Shown here piece by piece: positions 1 to 6,188 of a DNA stretch of 7,599 bases. The position numbers were made by a program, and so were the translations under genes. The notes beneath the pieces are model-generated. The model saw nothing but the letters and a program-made list of their open reading frames with translations. It had not been told where the DNA came from and made no database searches. Source of the DNA: Bryobacterales bacterium (GTDB lineage Bacteria; Cyanobacteriota; Vampirovibrionia; Obscuribacterales; Obscuribacteraceae). Location of the stretch: the NCBI GenBank assembly GCA_903970295.1, contig CAJCHQ010000381.1:1-7599 (forward strand), in the 5' to 3' direction. Each line of letters opens with the position of its first letter. The stretch's first letter is position 1.

Positions 1-73
1 ATGCTTCAGTTTTGGTCAGAACGAGCATGCGTAATTGACTAGCCAGCGTCATTTGTGGAAAGCTTAGTTTTCA

Positions 74-1120
74 ATGGTAACCTCCAGAAGCACGAGCACT
101 CCCTCAACCCCGACTGCCAAAGCATCGGGCGGGTCTTTGCAGCTACAAACGATTCTCGAGCCGGTCGCTCACGAAATTGCTCTCGTCGAAGAGTATCTGG
201 TGACCAATTTAATCGACGACAACGCCTTCGTTTCCGAGCTTCTGGCTCAAATTTTTCAAGCCGGCGGTAAACGAATTCGCCCGGCCATCACCCTTTTGTG
301 TTCGAGAGCGACGGCAGGCGATGGCGAGTTAGGCCGCTTGCACATCGTCCTCGCCGTTTTAACGGAGCTCATACATACAGCCAGTCTAGTGCATGACGAT
401 GTGATCGATCGTGCCTCCACCAGGCGTGGAGTGGAGACGATCAACCGACGTTGGAACGATCGACTGGCGGTGTTGATGGGAGATCTGCTATTCGCTCAAG
501 CCTCCATCTGTCTATCCCGAATTATGAACCCCGTCATTGTCGGTATCTATGGACAGGTGCTGGGCGACTTATGTGCAGGTGAATTGCGACAAATGCGTCA
601 GCAGTTTTCGACAACCGTCGATTGGGATGCCTACATTCAAAAATCGATTAGCAAAACAGCTTCTTTATTTGCCGCCGGCAGTCACAGCGGTGCCATTCTC
701 AACGGTTGCGATGATCGAGTCGTCTCAGCTTTGAAAGATTACGGCATGCATCTGGGTCTCTGTTTCCAGTTAGTAGACGATTTACTCGATATTTCACAGA
801 CGTCGGTCGAGCTTGGCAAACAAGCCGGCAGCGATCTAGAGAGCGGCGTCGTCACGGCGCCTGCGTTGTTCGTTCTGGAGCGGGGCGACGATGCGAGTAA
901 GCGTCTCGAGTCTTTGATCAAATCGCGTCAAGTCGTCGAGCCAGAGGGCAATAAAGAAGCTTTGACTCTGATCAAGCAGAATGGCGGGGTCGAAAAAACC
1001 GTTGAATTGTGCCGAAAGTATGCCGGCTTGAGCCAGGATGCACTGACTGCCGTGCCGCCTTCGAAATTCCGAAACTCGCTCGAGATGCTGGTCGAATATG
1101 TCATCACCCGGACAAACTAA
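74..1120 (+). CDS. sds: Long-chain all-trans polyprenyl diphosphate synthase (solanesyl diphosphate synthase type)
   Basis: A 348-residue class I trans-prenyltransferase. It condenses isopentenyl diphosphate units onto an allylic primer to make the polyprenyl tail of a quinone. Visible motifs are GGKRIRP at residues 64-70, the first aspartate-rich motif DDVID at 108-112 followed by RRG at 117-119, GDLLFAQA at 136-143, KTASLFAAG at 194-202, the second aspartate-rich motif FQLVDDLLD at 231-239, and GKQAGSDL with TAPALF at 249-266. The fifth residue before the first Asp motif is Ala103; a small residue there is known in this family to permit long chains, so a C40-C50 product is inferred. The first 25 or so residues are a low-complexity Ser/Thr-rich extension. 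ATG 74 is the first possible start, since an in-frame TAG lies at 65-67; a weak GGAAAG (57-62) precedes it at 11 nt. The gene overlaps the next by 23 nt. The exact product length cannot be read from sequence. Confidence 0.93.
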   Translation: MVTSRSTSTPSTPTAKASGGSLQLQTILEPVAHEIALVEEYLVTNLIDDNAFVSELLAQIFQAGGKRIRPAITLLCSRATAGDGELGRLHIVLAVLTELIHTASLVHDDVIDRASTRRGVETINRRWNDRLAVLMGDLLFAQASICLSRIMNPVIVGIYGQVLGDLCAGELRQMRQQFSTTVDWDAYIQKSISKTASLFAAGSHSGAILNGCDDRVVSALKDYGMHLGLCFQLVDDLLDISQTSVELGKQAGSDLESGVVTAPALFVLERGDDASKRLESLIKSRQVVEPEGNKEALTLIKQNGGVEKTVELCRKYAGLSQDALTAVPPSKFRNSLEMLVEYVITRTN

Positions 1121-1865
1121 GAGCGCCGCTCCAGACAAGCGCGGATTGAGGACGGCGGAACCTTCGTATTTTCCGATTGCAATCGATTTGAACGGCAAGA
1201 ACGTGCTTGTTGTCGGTGCCCATAACCTGGCTTATCGAGAAGTTTTGCGCTTACTCGAATCGGGTGCCTATGTCGATGTTGTTGCACCGCATATGGTGGC
1301 AGAGATGCAAGCTTTGTCAGAGACTCATGGGGCGCGGATCGGTCTCAAGCGCCGGCATTTCGGTGACGAGGACGTAGAAATGCTGCAAAGCCATCATTAT
1401 GTCCTGGTTTTTGCCCACTCGGCCACAGCGGAAGAGAATTTGAAAGTGGTTCTATCGGCTAAAAGCAGTCACACATTGGCTTTTGTTTCGGAGATGGCGA
1501 GCGACTCCAGTTTCGTCACTGCCACTACATTCAAGCGTGGTCCTTTGAAGTTTTCGGTCTCCACCGACGGTTATAGTCTGCCTCTGGAAAAAGCTCTGAT
1601 GCAGCGAATCGAAGCCACCTTGGTCAACGATATGGACCGCTATGTGCTCTTTCTTACTTCTCTCAAAGAGCGCATCATTAATCTTCTTTCGCATGCTTCA
1701 GGCAGTGTCTCCGGTCAGAATGCCGCCGAGAGAATTCGTGCTCTGGGCAATTCGGAAGATTTTCTCATGGCCCTGAAGAGACAAAATTTCGACGAAGCGA
1801 ATATGATTTTCGATCAAATCGTCAGCGACAGGAAGGACGGTGTGACTGAATCTCGGGATCGGTGA
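1098..1865 (+). CDS. Divergent precorrin-2 dehydrogenase / SirC-like (CysG N-terminal family) protein
   Basis: A 255-residue protein with the layout of bifunctional precorrin-2 dehydrogenase/sirohydrochlorin ferrochelatase (SirC, Met8p, CysG N-terminus). It has an opening YFPIAIDLNGKNVLVVG strand, a Rossmann domain (about 28-140), the RGPLKFSVSTDGYS segment at 147-160 (family consensus RGPLxxAxSTGGxSP), then a helical dimerisation tail (about 165-245). Family members oxidise precorrin-2 to sirohydrochlorin with NAD+, on the way to sirohaem. Here the dinucleotide loop, usually VVGGGxVAxRK, reads VVGAHNLAYRE (38-48). The segment that normally carries the catalytic Asp (NVVD-like) reads FVSEMASD (129-136), with Ala at the aligned position. 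Enzymatic activity is therefore doubtful. ATG 1098 has only a weak upstream GAG; TTG at codon 17 is a less likely start. The stop codon overlaps the start of ccs1 (GTGA). Its place before ccs1 and ccsA suggests a haem or tetrapyrrole role. The family call is firm; the function is not. Confidence 0.8.
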   Translation: MSSPGQTKSAAPDKRGLRTAEPSYFPIAIDLNGKNVLVVGAHNLAYREVLRLLESGAYVDVVAPHMVAEMQALSETHGARIGLKRRHFGDEDVEMLQSHHYVLVFAHSATAEENLKVVLSAKSSHTLAFVSEMASDSSFVTATTFKRGPLKFSVSTDGYSLPLEKALMQRIEATLVNDMDRYVLFLTSLKERIINLLSHASGSVSGQNAAERIRALGNSEDFLMALKRQNFDEANMIFDQIVSDRKDGVTESRDR

Positions 1866-3310
1866 TAGTGAAACGTCTGGTCGATTTTTTCAACTCCGTC
1901 AAATTAGCGGTGGTGCTTCTCACCTTAACCGCGGCCACCGTTTTGCTTGGTGCCTGGTGCCCGCAAGAAGGAGCGGTTGGTCAGGAAAAAATCATCGAGC
2001 AGTTCGGTACCGAGACGGCGACGAACCTGATCAAATTCGGCATCACCGATATTTTTCACACGCCTTATTTTCTCGTACTGATTGCGTTTCTGTCTGTCAA
2101 CATCACAGTGGCCAGTTTCATGCGGGTTTTTCCGCGGGCTAAAGTGATTTTTCAGAAAGTCACTGTTTTGGGCAGGGCGGAAATCGAGCGCATTCCTCAA
2201 GGCGAAAAATTGCGGCTAAAGGCCTCAGCGGATGATGTCCTCAAGCTTCTGGCCAGGAAATTGCGCTGGCAGGGATATGTAGTATCGATTCATGATGATA
2301 AATTGACTGCCGAATTCGGCCGTTTTGCTCGGCTGGCGGCATCGGTCACTCATGTCGGTTTGCTTACTCTCTTAGTGGCAGTGACGATCAGTTCGTGGAC
2401 CGGATTTTCGGGTTTTAAGCCGGTCAGGCTCGGTGAATCTCTTTCGTTTGGCGACTCGGCCCACTCGAAATTGTGGATCGGTAAGTTGCCGGATTGGCAG
2501 GTGAAAGTCGATGGCACCAGGCGCGAGGACTATCAAAGCGGCGAAGCCAAGCAGTGGTACAGCAATCTGACCGTGGTGGGCGCCTCTGGACAGAAATTGA
2601 AGAGTGAAGAAATTTCAGTCAACAACCCTCTCACTTATGACGGAGTCGACGTCTATCAAAGCAGTTGGGGCATGGACCAGATCTTAGTGGCTTTCAACGG
2701 TCATGAGATGACTCTCGATCTGCGCCCGATGGGCAAGCGTTACGCCGCTTTTCTGCCACTCGACCAGCAAACGATTCTGATTTTTTCGGTGAAAGAACAA
2801 GATCAACCATTGCGTCTATTCGCCAAACGACCTGATTGGGATGCACCGAAATTGATTGCCCAAATCCCGGCTGGGGGAACGACTACATTGGGTTCAGTGC
2901 CGGTCAAATACATTCGGCCGATTCCTGTCACTGGCTTGCAGTACAAATCAGATCCAGGCTTACCGTTAACTTATGTCGCTTTCGGTTTCATCATGCTCGG
3001 TGTCTTCCTGGCTGCTTTTCCACACAGACACGTCTGGGCGGTAGTCGAAGGTAATGTTGGCGAGGGCGAAGTGGCACTCTATATCGCCGGTACGAGTAAT
3101 AAATCGAAAGTCGGTTTTCAGCGCAGTCTCGTCAAAGTTGTTCAATCTCTCAAGAAGGATTTTTCGCATTCTGCCAGAATAGTGGACGCCGATCTGGCGC
3201 CTCCAATCGACGAAGCCAGCACTCTTGCAGAGGATGTTAAGACGTCTCAGACTCGAGAAGCCGTGGGTGCTGGTTCGAGAACGCCGGTCAAGGGAGATCA
3301 GAATGTCTGA
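1862..3310 (+). CDS. ccs1: Cytochrome c biogenesis protein Ccs1/ResB (System II)
   Basis: A 482-residue membrane protein of the ResB/Ccs1 family. With CcsA it forms the System II synthetase that carries haem outward and joins it to CXXCH of c-type apocytochromes outside the cytoplasmic membrane. Predicted membrane segments lie near residues 13-32, 68-89, 157-178 (containing His164, a likely haem ligand) and 367-386. The large loop at about 180-365 is extracytoplasmic and carries the family hallmark NNPLTYDGVDVYQSSWG (254-270). His388 and His390 follow the last segment (PHRHVWA), and the cytoplasmic tail has the GTSNKSKVGFQR stretch (410-421) resembling cyanobacterial Ccs1, then about 50 polar, probably disordered residues. 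The only cysteine is Cys33, in GAWCPQ at the outer end of helix 1, where relatives usually have GTxIPQ. The GTG start at 1862 overlaps the upstream TGA as GTGA; GTG 1868 is an alternative. Some genomes name this subunit ccsB or resB. Confidence 0.94.
   Translation: MIVKRLVDFFNSVKLAVVLLTLTAATVLLGAWCPQEGAVGQEKIIEQFGTETATNLIKFGITDIFHTPYFLVLIAFLSVNITVASFMRVFPRAKVIFQKVTVLGRAEIERIPQGEKLRLKASADDVLKLLARKLRWQGYVVSIHDDKLTAEFGRFARLAASVTHVGLLTLLVAVTISSWTGFSGFKPVRLGESLSFGDSAHSKLWIGKLPDWQVKVDGTRREDYQSGEAKQWYSNLTVVGASGQKLKSEEISVNNPLTYDGVDVYQSSWGMDQILVAFNGHEMTLDLRPMGKRYAAFLPLDQQTILIFSVKEQDQPLRLFAKRPDWDAPKLIAQIPAGGTTTLGSVPVKYIRPIPVTGLQYKSDPGLPLTYVAFGFIMLGVFLAAFPHRHVWAVVEGNVGEGEVALYIAGTSNKSKVGFQRSLVKVVQSLKKDFSHSARIVDADLAPPIDEASTLAEDVKTSQTREAVGAGSRTPVKGDQNV
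3291..3296 (+). promoter_or_regulatory. Ribosome binding site of ccsA
   Basis: AGGGAG lies 6 nt before ATG 3303, inside the last codons of ccs1. It decides the ccsA start: the open frame extends upstream to an ATG at 3225, but that would give a 26-residue polar, arginine-rich leader overlapping ccs1, whereas the 3303 start leads quickly into the first membrane segment. Confidence 0.75.
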
Positions 3311-4292
3311 AATGCAATTGGCTCTGACAAATACAGCCGGTATTTCTTCGGTTGCTTCTTTTTGGGTTTTTGTTGCCGCTAACGGATTTCGCCTGCGTCG
3401 TGAATTGATGTTGAAAATTGGCGCAATCGTCATGGCTGTCGGGTTTGTCGCACTGACTGTGGCGATCGTTATGCGTGGCGTGGAAGCTTCGCGCTTTCCG
3501 TTAGCGAATCTCTATGAATCTTTGCTCTGGTTTGCCTGGGCCACTATGGGCGGCTATTTGCTCCTCACTTCTGCCTATGGCATCAAGCAATTAGGTTGGT
3601 TAGCCAGCCTGCTCGCGGCGACCATGTTTCTTTATGGCAGTTGGCTGCCGGCCAGCCAGCACGAGATCACCCCCCTGGTTCCGGCTCTGGTCAGCTACTG
3701 GCGGCAAATACACGTGCCACCATTAATCGTTTCCTATGCCATGTTTTCGCTGGGCGGATTATCGGGCTTGCTCCAGTTGTGGCACGCTGGGCGCAAAGCC
3801 AGTCTGGGCGCGGCAATCGTCACTATCGCCCTGGCTGGAACGGCAATTGGGCTGGGCACATTCACTTCTGTCGATACGGTTTGGTTGCAACTGCTCTTCG
3901 TCGGCGGCAGCCTAGTCGGCATGGTCGCGGCCTGGTACTGGTTGGCTCGCGTCAATAAGACCGGTGATAAGCAGCTGGCAGAGACATTCGACGACGTCAG
4001 TTATCGAGCGATCGCAATTGGTTTTCCTCTGCTCACGATCGGCATCATCACGGGCGGACTGTGGGCCAATCACGCCTGGGGCACATACTGGTCGTGGGAC
4101 CCGAAAGAGTCGATGGCCCTCGTCACCTGGCTCAGTTATGCCGCCTACATTCACCTACGCGTCAACCGTGAGCTGTCTGCGGAAAAGTTATCCCTTATTT
4201 CCGTGGCCGGATTGCTTCTTACTTTTCTTACATATCTGGGCTTCAATTCGCTCGGGTTTGGCGGTTTGCATAGCTACGGCAAATTCAAGTAA
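3303..4292 (+). CDS. ccsA: Cytochrome c biogenesis protein CcsA/ResC (haem-handling, WWD domain)
   Basis: A 329-residue, strongly hydrophobic protein with roughly eight membrane segments, a normal length for CcsA. It is the haem channel and presentation partner of Ccs1. Diagnostic parts are FPLANLYESLLW (65-76), His137 in IHVPP before a membrane helix, the WWD motif WANHAWGTYWSWDPKES (254-270), His284 in YIHLR, and the C-terminal GLHSYG with His323. The conserved histidines are probably haem ligands on each side of the WWD platform, by analogy with characterised System II proteins. One oddity is His257 in WANHAWG, where cyanobacterial and plastid CcsA normally have Glu. There are no cysteines. 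ATG 3303 overlaps the end of ccs1 by 8 nt, so the pair is probably translationally coupled. No thiol-redox partner (CcdA, ResA/CcsX) is in the window. Some annotations call this family CcsB. Confidence 0.95.
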   Translation: MSEMQLALTNTAGISSVASFWVFVAANGFRLRRELMLKIGAIVMAVGFVALTVAIVMRGVEASRFPLANLYESLLWFAWATMGGYLLLTSAYGIKQLGWLASLLAATMFLYGSWLPASQHEITPLVPALVSYWRQIHVPPLIVSYAMFSLGGLSGLLQLWHAGRKASLGAAIVTIALAGTAIGLGTFTSVDTVWLQLLFVGGSLVGMVAAWYWLARVNKTGDKQLAETFDDVSYRAIAIGFPLLTIGIITGGLWANHAWGTYWSWDPKESMALVTWLSYAAYIHLRVNRELSAEKLSLISVAGLLLTFLTYLGFNSLGFGGLHSYGKFK

Positions 4293-4330
4293 ATCCAGAG
4301 TGCTTGGCTCGGCTTTTCGAACCTCAGATT

Positions 4331-4392
4331 TGCCCCTAAGCCGTGGGCGAGATCGGGGATCTTACGTGAGTTCAGGGTAAATCCCATTACTC
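4331..4392 (+). other. Cluster of small inverted repeats in the ccsA-rpoD intergenic region
   Basis: Three adjacent potential stem-loops lie just after ccsA. TGCCC (4331-4335) pairs with GGGCG (4345-4349), including one wobble. AGATC (4350-4354) pairs with GATCT (4358-4362) across GGG. GAGT (4368-4371) plus GGG (4375-4377) pair with CCC (4383-4385) plus ACTC (4389-4392) around TAAAT, with a symmetric 3x3 internal loop. Each is weak alone. Together with the terminator at 4457 they may form a structured 3' UTR, a small RNA or an attenuator. I recognise no known RNA family, and 4293-4638 holds no credible gene. Confidence 0.35.
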
Positions 4393-4456
4393 TTTGCAGC
4401 TAGGAACATTTGAATATGAGTGGCGTCCAATTTATTGTAATGCCGGGGTGGAAAAG

Positions 4457-4479
4457 CGCCTTTCAAAAGGCGATTTTTT
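4457..4479 (+). terminator. Intrinsic terminator between ccsA and rpoD
   Basis: A perfect 6-bp stem CGCCTT / AAGGCG (4457-4462 / 4467-4472) closes a TCAA loop. It is followed by one A and a run of six T (4474-4479). An A-rich GAAAAG lies immediately 5', so weak function in the other direction is possible. It sits 164 nt after the ccsA stop and most simply ends the sds-ccsA transcript, implying that rpoD has its own promoter in 4480-4638. It could instead act as an attenuator for rpoD. Confidence 0.82.
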
Positions 4480-4536
4480 CGCCTGCGATGAAAGAGATTA
4501 GGATTTGACACCCTGAGCGACAAAAAAGCAGGAAAA

Positions 4537-4590
4537 GAGCGCCAGGGACGCCACGCTGGTTCTTCCAAAACGTGATGCACAGGAGCGCTC
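4537..4590 (+). promoter_or_regulatory. Possible hairpin in the rpoD leader covering an AGGAG sequence
   Basis: GAGCGC (4537-4542) is complementary to GCGCTC (4585-4590), enclosing an inner GCCAG / CTGGT pairing (4541-4545 / 4556-4560) that competes for two bases. The 3' arm sits in the palindrome GAGCGCTC (4583-4590), which overlaps AGGAG (4581-4585), the best purine-rich sequence before the sigma gene. If AGGAG is used in translation, folding would partly hide it. The distances to the candidate starts (14 nt to TTG 4600, 53 nt to ATG 4639) make that uncertain. A TTGACA at 4505-4510 could be a -35 box, but no acceptable -10 follows at 16-19 bp. Confidence 0.25.
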
Positions 4591-4638
4591 AAAGAGACAT
4601 TGGAATTCCGAAAAAGCGGCACTGGCCGACAAAGAAAA

Positions 4639-5643
4639 ATGCAAAGAAAATATTCACTAGCTGTCGATGACCTCAACATGGATGACCTTCTGCCAGGATT
4701 AGGCTTTGTCTACTCCGGTGAAGAGGTAGAGGCGCAGGCGTTAATCGAAGATGACGGCGAAGACGAGCTGGAAGACAAACGGGCCCTTAGCAAAGCGCGC
4801 ATCCGCGGCACCGCCGGCGAAGACCCGGTGCAGCTCTACCTGCGTTCGATCGGCAGAATCAAATTGCTGTCGGCTACAGAAGAAATCGAATTGGCTCGAC
4901 GCATCGCTGCGGGCGACATGCTGGCGAAAAAGCGTCTGGTCCAATCTAATCTGCGCCTGGTCGTGAGCGTGGCCAAGAAATATCAGGGTCGCGGTTTGCC
5001 ATTTCTCGATTTGATTCAGGAAGGTAATGTCGGTTTGATCCGGGCGGCTGAAAAGTTTGATGCCGAGCGCGGCTACAAATTCTCCACCTATGCTACCTGG
5101 TGGATCAGGCAGGGCATAACTCGGGCCCTCGCCGACAAATCGCGCACCATTCGTGTGCCCGTCCACATGGTCGAAACCATCAACAATCTGCGCAAAGTGA
5201 CGCGCAAACTCTCTCAAGAACTCGGTCGTCGGCCAAGCATGGAAGAGCTTGCCAAGGGAATGGACGTCACTCTAAGCAAGGTCAAGGACATTCTTGCGGC
5301 CAACCGCATGCCGTTGTCGCTCGATACACCTTACGGTGAAGATGACGATAATTCACTGGCCGAATTGGTCGAGGATGAAAACAGCACACGTCCGGAAGAT
5401 TCGACCGAGGCGGCCCTCATGGCTGATGATATTCGTGGTGTGCTTTCCACGTTGACGCCCAGAGAAAGGGATGTTCTCATTCTCCGATTTGGTCTCAACG
5501 ACGGCAAACAGCGGACTTTGGAGCAAGTCGGCAAAATGGTCGGCATCACTCGTGAACGAACCCGTCAAATCGAACTCAAAGCCTTGCGTGCTTTGCGCCA
5601 ATCAAAGACGACCTTGAGACTCAAAGATTATTTGAGTCAGTAA
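4639..5643 (+). CDS. rpoD: RNA polymerase sigma-70 factor, primary (RpoD/SigA) type
   Basis: A 334-residue sigma-70 factor that directs core RNA polymerase to promoters. After an acidic N-terminus (about 1-50, no region 1.1) come region 1.2 ([17 protein letters not shown], 61-77), region 2 (about 97-177, with [14 protein letters not shown] and [13 protein letters not shown] for -10 recognition and melting), region 3 (about 178-245, with the conserved RPSMEELA) and region 4 (about 266-325, with [15 protein letters not shown] and the helix-turn-helix TRERTRQIE at 304-312 for -35 contact). It is shorter than most RpoD and resembles cyanobacterial SigA or group 2 factors; which group cannot be settled here. 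The recognition helix has Thr308 where RERIRQIE is usual. ATG 4639 is preferred although only AAAGAAAA precedes it; in-frame TTG 4600 would add 13 basic residues, and ATG 4678 is also possible. The gene lies downstream of a terminator and converges on ylqD. Confidence 0.93.
   Translation: MQRKYSLAVDDLNMDDLLPGLGFVYSGEEVEAQALIEDDGEDELEDKRALSKARIRGTAGEDPVQLYLRSIGRIKLLSATEEIELARRIAAGDMLAKKRLVQSNLRLVVSVAKKYQGRGLPFLDLIQEGNVGLIRAAEKFDAERGYKFSTYATWWIRQGITRALADKSRTIRVPVHMVETINNLRKVTRKLSQELGRRPSMEELAKGMDVTLSKVKDILAANRMPLSLDTPYGEDDDNSLAELVEDENSTRPEDSTEAALMADDIRGVLSTLTPRERDVLILRFGLNDGKQRTLEQVGKMVGITRERTRQIELKALRALRQSKTTLRLKDYLSQ
5618..5638. terminator. Inverted repeat at the rpoD 3' end, possible bidirectional terminator
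   Basis: A perfect 8-bp inverted repeat, GACTCAAA (5618-5625) and TTTGAGTC (5631-5638), has a 5-nt GATTA loop. It lies within the last codons of rpoD and about 10 nt beyond the ylqD stop on the other strand. The two genes end 5 nt apart, so this is the only obvious hairpin that could serve either transcript. No proper T-run follows on either strand, so it may instead be an RNA 3'-end stabiliser, or chance. Confidence 0.35.
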
Positions 5644-5648
5644 TTGAG

Positions 5649-6086
5649 TTAAACGCGTATCTCCTGGATGACGCCGTCTTTGACGAGAATCTCGCCGCCT
5701 TCCAGTCGTTGAAAAATGTTTTCACCGATGCGGACTTCGACGGGATTCTCGACCGTGAACTGGGTGATCACTGAACCAATCACTAACTCGGTCAGGGCCT
5801 GCGACTGACTGAGCAATTCTTCGCGCATCTGACTGAAGCGAACTTTTTCGGCTTCTACCTGTTGTCTTATCGAATCTGCTTGCATTCTGGCGTCGGGAGA
5901 CATGGCGCCGCCCGCCCGCTTCTCTAGGTCGGCAATGGCGCGCTTACCTTTGAACTCGAGTTGTTGCAACTCGGCGTCAATCTGTTGCAAATTTCTCTGA
6001 ATTTCAGCTCCAACCTGGTTCTTGAAGTTTTCGGTGACGATTGCGCGCACCGCAATCTGCCGAATGAGCTGAATAGACTCAACCAT
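5649..6086 (-). CDS. ylqD: YlqD-family conserved protein of unknown function
   Basis: A 145-residue soluble protein resembling the YlqD family found in Firmicutes and Cyanobacteria, whose biochemical role is not established. A short N-terminal strand region (IQLIRQIAVRAIVTENFK, 5-22) leads into a long Gln/Glu-rich helical, probably coiled-coil, segment (about 23-98) with a break at GGAMSPDAR (59-67). A small beta-rich C-terminal part follows (about 100-145: FTVENPVEVRIGENI, then GGEILVKDGVIQEIRV). There is no signal peptide, membrane segment or cysteine. The open frame runs upstream to 6242, but ATG 6086 is clearly the start: AGGAGGT lies 4 nt before it, and family similarity begins there. 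It converges on rpoD, with stops 5 nt apart, and is separated from the upstream same-strand dehydrogenase gene by 226 bp holding its likely promoter. The family call is from memory of its shape and start/end motifs. Confidence 0.82.
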   Translation of the reverse strand: MVESIQLIRQIAVRAIVTENFKNQVGAEIQRNLQQIDAELQQLEFKGKRAIADLEKRAGGAMSPDARMQADSIRQQVEAEKVRFSQMREELLSQSQALTELVIGSVITQFTVENPVEVRIGENIFQRLEGGEILVKDGVIQEIRV

Positions 6087-6090
6087 CAAA

Positions 6091-6097
6091 ACCTCCT
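6091..6097 (-). promoter_or_regulatory. Strong ribosome binding site of ylqD
   Basis: AGGAGGT on the minus strand, a full match to the anti-Shine-Dalgarno core, ends 4 nt before ATG 6086. It fixes the start and excludes the 52-residue upstream extension of the frame. Confidence 0.88.
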
Positions 6098-6150
6098 GAA
6101 CCAAGCTACTAATCGGGTCGATCAAGCCAATCGTTTTTTTAGGACCGCCC

Positions 6151-6188
6151 GCTGAAAACAAAATTAGTGTAGCAGAATATTTTTCAGC
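6151..6188 (-). promoter_or_regulatory. Candidate ylqD promoter inside an inverted repeat (possible operator)
   Basis: On the minus strand TGCTACACT (6174-6166) resembles an extended -10 element (TGn plus a 4/6 match to TATAAT); no -35 box is seen at 16-18 bp. It is enclosed by a perfect inverted repeat, GCTGAAAA (6151-6158) and TTTTCAGC (6181-6188), with half-site centres 30 bp apart (about three helical turns). That geometry suits a repressor binding both sides of the promoter, but chance or an RNA hairpin is possible. A transcript from here would have a leader of about 70 nt. Confidence 0.35.

Noticed and set aside
1..73. Possible tail of an upstream gene or a promoter for sds
   Set aside because: All three forward frames stop within the first 45 nt and the remnants are too short to identify; TTGACT at 35-40 has no matching -10.
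3225..3302. Upstream ATG extension of ccsA
   Set aside because: It would overlap ccs1 by 86 nt and add a charged leader; the 3303 start has AGGGAG at 6 nt and gives the usual protein length.
2966..3433. 155-codon minus-strand open frame opposite ccs1/ccsA
   Set aside because: It is the shadow of two well-supported genes, with low-complexity basic composition and no family resemblance.
4368..4392. GTTCAGGGTAAATCCC resembling a tRNA T-arm
   Set aside because: The T-loop consensus GTTCGAATCC is not met, and no acceptor, D or anticodon stems fit around it.
4505..4510. TTGACA as an rpoD -35 box
   Set aside because: Perfect hexamer, but no sequence near TATAAT occurs 16-19 bp downstream, so a promoter cannot be claimed.
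4362..4679. 105-codon minus-strand open frame across the ccsA-rpoD gap
   Set aside because: No recognisable family, no good ribosome site, and it runs through the terminator and the rpoD start; best read as chance.
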